In this document: in pieces, positions 6,320 through 9,230 of the stretch | Layout of the letters: the number at the start of each line of letters is the position of its first letter | Position numbering within the stretch: position 1 is the first letter of the stretch | From: Flavobacteriaceae bacterium | Lineage (GTDB): Bacteria > Bacteroidota > Bacteroidia > Flavobacteriales > Flavobacteriaceae | Assembly (NCBI GenBank): GCA_019752245.1 | Contig: JAIEMH010000284.1 | Coordinates: forward strand, 1-9,230 | DNA: 9,230 nucleotides | Direction: 5' to 3' | The notes under the pieces: model-generated | What the model saw: the letters and a program-made list of their open reading frames with translations, nothing else | The model's database searches: none | What the model was told of the DNA's origin: nothing | Position numbers and translations under genes: made by a program

Positions 6320-7582
6320 ATGGAAACAATACAATCAATAAAACAACGATTTGAAATTATAGGAAACGATCCTAAGCTCAATCGTGCCGTAGAAAAAGCC
6401 ATACAGGTTGCTCCTACTGATATTTCGGTGTTGGTAGTTGGAGAAAGTGGCGTTGGAAAAGAAAGTATTCCCAAAATAATACATTCGCTTTCGCACAGAA
6501 AACACGGAAAATACATCGCCGTAAACTGTGGTGCCATTCCAGAAGGAACAATCGATAGTGAGTTATTCGGACACGAAAAAGGTTCGTTTACAGGCGCAAC
6601 ATCTACGCGTGAAGGTTATTTTGAAGTTGCCGATGGCGGAACAATCTTTCTTGATGAAGTTGGTGAATTACCGTTAACAACTCAAGTGAGATTATTGCGT
6701 GTGCTAGAAAATGGAGAATTCATAAAAGTGGGTTCATCACAAGTTCAAAAAACCAATGTTAGAATTGTTGCTGCCACAAACGTCAATTTATTTGATGCAA
6801 TCGAAAAAGGAAAATTCCGAGAAGATTTATATTACAGATTAAGCACCGTTGATATTTTACTTCCTCCATTACGTGATCGAAAAGACGATATTCATTTGTT
6901 GTTCAGAAAATTTGCTGCGGATTTTGCCCACAAATACAAGATGCCAGCCATAAAACTAGAAGACGAAGCCATTCCCTATCTACTAAAATACCGTTGGAGC
7001 GGAAACATCCGCCAATTGCGAAATGCAGCCGAACAAATTTCAGTGCTAGAAACCAAACGCGATATATCTTTACAAACTTTAATGTCCTATTTACCACAAG
7101 ACGGAAGTCATTTGCCAAGCGTAATTAAAGACAAGAAAAGTGAAAGCGATTTTTCTACCGAACGTGATATTTTGTACAAAGTATTGTTTGACATGAAAAG
7201 TGACTTGAACGATTTAAAGAAACTAACTTTAGAATTAATGAAAAACGGTTCGGCCAAAGTGCAAGACATCAATCCGAATTTGATTCAGAAAGTTTACGGA
7301 AAATCTGACGAAGACACATTTTTCGAAGAGCAACCTCGAACGCCAGCAATTGCAACAAACAACGAAACCGAACAAGAAGAATTTGAAGACGACGAAGACG
7401 ACAACAACTATCTTTTTGCAGAAACTGTCGAGGAAGAAGAAATTCTGAAATTAGAACAAAAAGAAATTGAACTCATCAAAAAGTCATTAGAAAAAAACAA
7501 AGGCAAACGAAAAGCGGCTGCCGATGAACTAGGAATTTCGGAACGTACCTTGTATCGAAAAATTAAGCAATACGATTTATAG
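6320..7582 (+). CDS. Sigma-54-type AAA+ transcriptional activator without a sensor domain
   Basis: A 420-residue bacterial enhancer-binding protein that would use ATP to open promoters held by RpoN polymerase. Numbered from the ATG at 6320, it shows Walker A GESGVGKES (41-49), the sigma-54 contact loop GSFTGA (88-93; a variant of GAFTGA), Walker B GTIFLDEVGE (107-116), REDLYYRL (167-174), PPLRDR (182-187) and sensor-II-like WSGNIRQL (226-233). A very acidic linker (about 349-375) leads to a Fis-type helix-turn-helix (about 393-418). No receiver, GAF or PAS domain precedes the AAA+ module, so control must come from expression, a partner or the C-terminal half. A GTG at 6308 in the same frame would add four residues, but these are encoded by the inverted repeat, so I prefer the ATG. 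I see no TAnnTTTG promoter between the GxxExxY gene and this start. Confidence 0.93.
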   Translation: METIQSIKQRFEIIGNDPKLNRAVEKAIQVAPTDISVLVVGESGVGKESIPKIIHSLSHRKHGKYIAVNCGAIPEGTIDSELFGHEKGSFTGATSTREGYFEVADGGTIFLDEVGELPLTTQVRLLRVLENGEFIKVGSSQVQKTNVRIVAATNVNLFDAIEKGKFREDLYYRLSTVDILLPPLRDRKDDIHLLFRKFAADFAHKYKMPAIKLEDEAIPYLLKYRWSGNIRQLRNAAEQISVLETKRDISLQTLMSYLPQDGSHLPSVIKDKKSESDFSTERDILYKVLFDMKSDLNDLKKLTLELMKNGSAKVQDINPNLIQKVYGKSDEDTFFEEQPRTPAIATNNETEQEEFEDDEDDNNYLFAETVEEEEILKLEQKEIELIKKSLEKNKGKRKAAADELGISERTLYRKIKQYDL

Positions 7583-7625
7583 TTAATTGATATTTAAAAT
7601 ATAAAAATTAACAAACAGAAAATAA

Positions 7626-7633
7626 TATATTTG
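7626..7633 (+). promoter_or_regulatory. Candidate -7 box for lptE
   Basis: TATATTTG fits TAnnTTTG exactly and lies in the 94-base gap between the activator and lptE, putting the transcript start near 7640. No TTG stands at the expected -33 distance, and the nearest one (7587-7589) is too far away. A hairpin (GCTTTTCC at 7640-7647 with GGTGAAGC at 7653-7660, with one T-T mismatch and one G-U pair) would sit at the very start of the message. Confidence 0.4.
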
Positions 7634-7676
7634 TCACGAGCTTTTCCAAAAAGGTGAAGCACTTTTAAAATTTAAA

Positions 7677-8180
7677 ATGAAAAAAAACGCTATACTATTA
7701 TTATTTCTTGTTGCAATAACTTTAAGTGGTTGTGGCGCTTATAATTTTACAGGAACAGGCAAAATTGATGCTAAAACATTTCAAGTAAATTACTTTCAAA
7801 ACAATGCACCGTTAATCGAACCCGGGATTGAAAGAACTTTCACTTTAAGACTTCAAGAAATAATTCAAAACCAAACCAATTTAAATCTAATCAATAATAG
7901 TGGCGATTTACTTTATGAAGGTGAAATTACGCAGTACAATATCACACCAATGACTGCTACTGCCGATCAAAAAGCAGCACAAAGTAGATTATCTATCACA
8001 ATAAACGTTAGATTTGTAAACAAAAATAAAGAAGAAGATAATTTTGAAAAACCATTCACATTTTTCTACGATTATCCAGGAACCGATCAATTAGTTGGAT
8101 CTAAACTGAGCGCAGCACTAGACGTTATTTTTGAAAGAATTACCCAAGATATTTTTAATGAATCTCTAGCAAAATGGTAA
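7677..8180 (+). CDS. lptE: LptE-like LPS assembly lipoprotein
   Basis: A 167-residue lipoprotein. The signal peptide covers residues 1-18 (MKKN, hydrophobic 5-16) with lipobox L-S-G-C and lipidated Cys19. The mature start GCGAYNFTG and the following pattern (NAPLIEPGIERTFTLRLQ) are typical of the Bacteroidota LptE family. LptE sits in the outer membrane as the plug of the LptD barrel and helps insert lipopolysaccharide into the outer leaflet. The remainder alternates short strands and helices (LLYEGEITQYNITP at about 82-95, and a C-terminal helix at 145-165) as expected for the LptE fold. Family length is normal and no defect is visible. A hypothetical TPR gene follows after 27 bases and then secG, so the three probably share a transcript. 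Bacteroidota LptE is divergent from the enterobacterial protein, so the name rests on family features and context. Confidence 0.85.
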   Translation: MKKNAILLLFLVAITLSGCGAYNFTGTGKIDAKTFQVNYFQNNAPLIEPGIERTFTLRLQEIIQNQTNLNLINNSGDLLYEGEITQYNITPMTATADQKAAQSRLSITINVRFVNKNKEEDNFEKPFTFFYDYPGTDQLVGSKLSAALDVIFERITQDIFNESLAKW

Positions 8181-8207
8181 TTTTAAACTAATTACAAAAA
8201 TTAAAAC

Positions 8208-9014
8208 TTGAACATAACCGATTACACCTATCTTATCAATAAACCTGACGCTATAAACGAGCGACACAATAGTGCATTGGAAAAAATCATAGAAGAATTT
8301 CCGTTTTTTCAAAGTGCTCGTGTTTTACGATTAAAGCATTTGTACAACCAAGATAGTTTCAAATACAATTATGCACTCAAAGTAGCTGCGGCGTTTACTA
8401 CAGATAGAAGTATTTTATTTGATTTTATAACTTCTGATAATTTTGTTACAGTTCAAAACAGTCTTTACGACCAAAAAATTGCCGAATTATTAAACATTGA
8501 TGTAGTTGGTAGCGAAATAATAGAAGTACCTAAAAATACCAACTCACTCGAACAATCAATACTTTCTTCCATAACACAAGCCAAACCTCAAGATTTAATT
8601 TTTGAAAAAAAATTAGATATAGGAAAACCTCTAGATTTTACCAAACAAGAGAAACATTCCTTTCAAGAATGGCTTCAACTTTCAAGATTAAAACCAATTG
8701 AAAGAAAAGAAACCATAAACCAAGAAGACCAAACTAGAAAGAAAAAACTAGACTTAATCGATAAATTTATTCAAACAAATCCAAAAATTCCACCAGTAAA
8801 CAAAGACAATATTGTCCCTATTACAACACCTGTAATTGAGGACAAATCCTACTTGATGACCGAAACTTTGGCCAAAGTTTATCTAGAACAAAAAAAATAT
8901 ACAAAAGCAATTCAAGCATATCAAATATTAATTTTGAAATATCCAGAAAAAAGTAGTTTCTTTGCAGACCGAATTTCGGATATTAAGAATTTACAACAAA
9001 ACAATAATAGTTAA
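8208..9014 (+). CDS. Conserved hypothetical protein with a C-terminal TPR, TTG start
   Basis: A 268-residue protein that I recognise only as a conserved flavobacterial companion of lptE and secG. It has no signal peptide or membrane segment. The N-terminal half (1-95) is mostly helical, with a recognisable block YTYLINKPDAI and FPFFQSARVLRLK. The middle (about 100-215) is charged and low in complexity. The C-terminus carries one clear tetratricopeptide unit, about 219-250 (LAKVYLEQKKYTKAIQAYQ, then LKYP), suggesting a protein-protein scaffold. The start is TTG at 8208: an in-frame TAA lies two codons upstream (8202-8204), and the first in-frame ATG codes for residue 217, so no ATG start is available without losing the conserved N-terminus. 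The stop is followed by secG after only 3 bases, implying translational coupling. Function unknown; a role in envelope biogenesis is inferred from neighbours only. Confidence 0.85.
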   Translation: MNITDYTYLINKPDAINERHNSALEKIIEEFPFFQSARVLRLKHLYNQDSFKYNYALKVAAAFTTDRSILFDFITSDNFVTVQNSLYDQKIAELLNIDVVGSEIIEVPKNTNSLEQSILSSITQAKPQDLIFEKKLDIGKPLDFTKQEKHSFQEWLQLSRLKPIERKETINQEDQTRKKKLDLIDKFIQTNPKIPPVNKDNIVPITTPVIEDKSYLMTETLAKVYLEQKKYTKAIQAYQILILKYPEKSSFFADRISDIKNLQQNNNS

Positions 9015-9017
9015 GCA

Positions 9018-9230
9018 ATGAGCACATTTACAATTTTTTTAGTATTAATAACAATCGTTTGTTTCTTATTAATCATAGTAATCATGGTACAAAACCCTAA
9101 AGGTGGAGGTTTATCTTCTTCATTAGGTGGTTCAACTCAAATGGGTGGCGTTCAAAAAACGACCGACTTTTTAGACAAAAGTACATGGGTATTAGCTGCA
9201 TCTTTAATAGTATTGGTTTTATTATCAAGT
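9018..9230 (+). CDS. secG: SecG, preprotein translocase subunit (N-terminal 71 codons; runs off the right edge)
   Basis: The frame opens at ATG 9018, 3 bases after the preceding stop, and is still open at the window end. The product shows the SecG pattern: a first membrane helix (about 4-24, FTIFLVLITIV onward), the conserved cytoplasmic loop VQNPKGGGLSSSLGG (24-38) with the glycine/serine-rich stretch and QMGG, then a second membrane helix beginning near residue 56 (TWVLAASLIVLVLL). SecG binds SecYE in the inner membrane and stimulates SecA-driven export. Up to the edge nothing is disrupted. The close spacing indicates cotranscription with the TPR gene and lptE. Confidence 0.95.
   Translation, partial: MSTFTIFLVLITIVCFLLIIVIMVQNPKGGGLSSSLGGSTQMGGVQKTTDFLDKSTWVLAASLIVLVLLSS

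Noticed and set aside
6247..6537. 96-codon minus-strand open frame across the right repeats and the activator start
   Set aside because: It lies antisense to a clear gene. Its FATNYTN-like end is merely the translated repeat unit.

Overview
The window looks like a chromosomal segment of a flavobacterium (Bacteroidota, Flavobacteriaceae, probably Flavobacterium or a close relative). The evidence is the low G+C content, Bacteroidota-type promoters (TTG near -33, TAnnTTTG near -7) without clear Shine-Dalgarno sequences, a gldK gliding/type IX secretion lipoprotein start, and a gene order (miaB, sigma-54 activator, lptE, TPR protein, secG) that I recall from flavobacterial genomes.

Layout. The minus strand carries topA (4018-1505), an arginase/formimidoylglutamase-fold gene 6 bp downstream (1498-347), an AT-rich spacer with a weak terminator-like hairpin and a good promoter, then the first 31 codons of gldK running off the left edge (93-1). 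A 298-bp divergent intergenic region separates topA from miaB. It holds both promoters and a structured block (about 4126-4231) that resembles an interspersed flavobacterial intergenic element. The plus strand carries miaB (4317-5762), a GxxExxY gene (5843-6223), a sigma-54-type AAA+ activator (6320-7582), lptE (7677-8180), a TPR-containing hypothetical protein with a TTG start (8208-9014), and the beginning of secG (9018 to the right edge).

How the genes relate. Most are housekeeping or envelope genes: DNA supercoiling (TopA), tRNA modification (MiaB), LPS export (LptE), protein export (SecG) and T9SS/gliding (GldK). The activator has no receiver or sensor domain and sits among the envelope genes. 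The arginase-like protein keeps the fold signatures but has lost several metal ligands, so it is probably a pseudoenzyme.

The most interesting feature is the 551-bp block at 5767-6317. A small, AT-rich PD-(D/E)XK-like GxxExxY gene lies inside nested, near-perfect inverted repeats built from the unit CACGAATT. The outer pair is 16 bp and perfect. The inner pair is 15 bp, perfect, and abuts the gene so closely that the stop codon lies inside it. The right outer repeat ends 2 bp before the start codon of the activator. This has the form of an inserted, possibly mobile cassette of a kind I cannot assign to a known transposon class.
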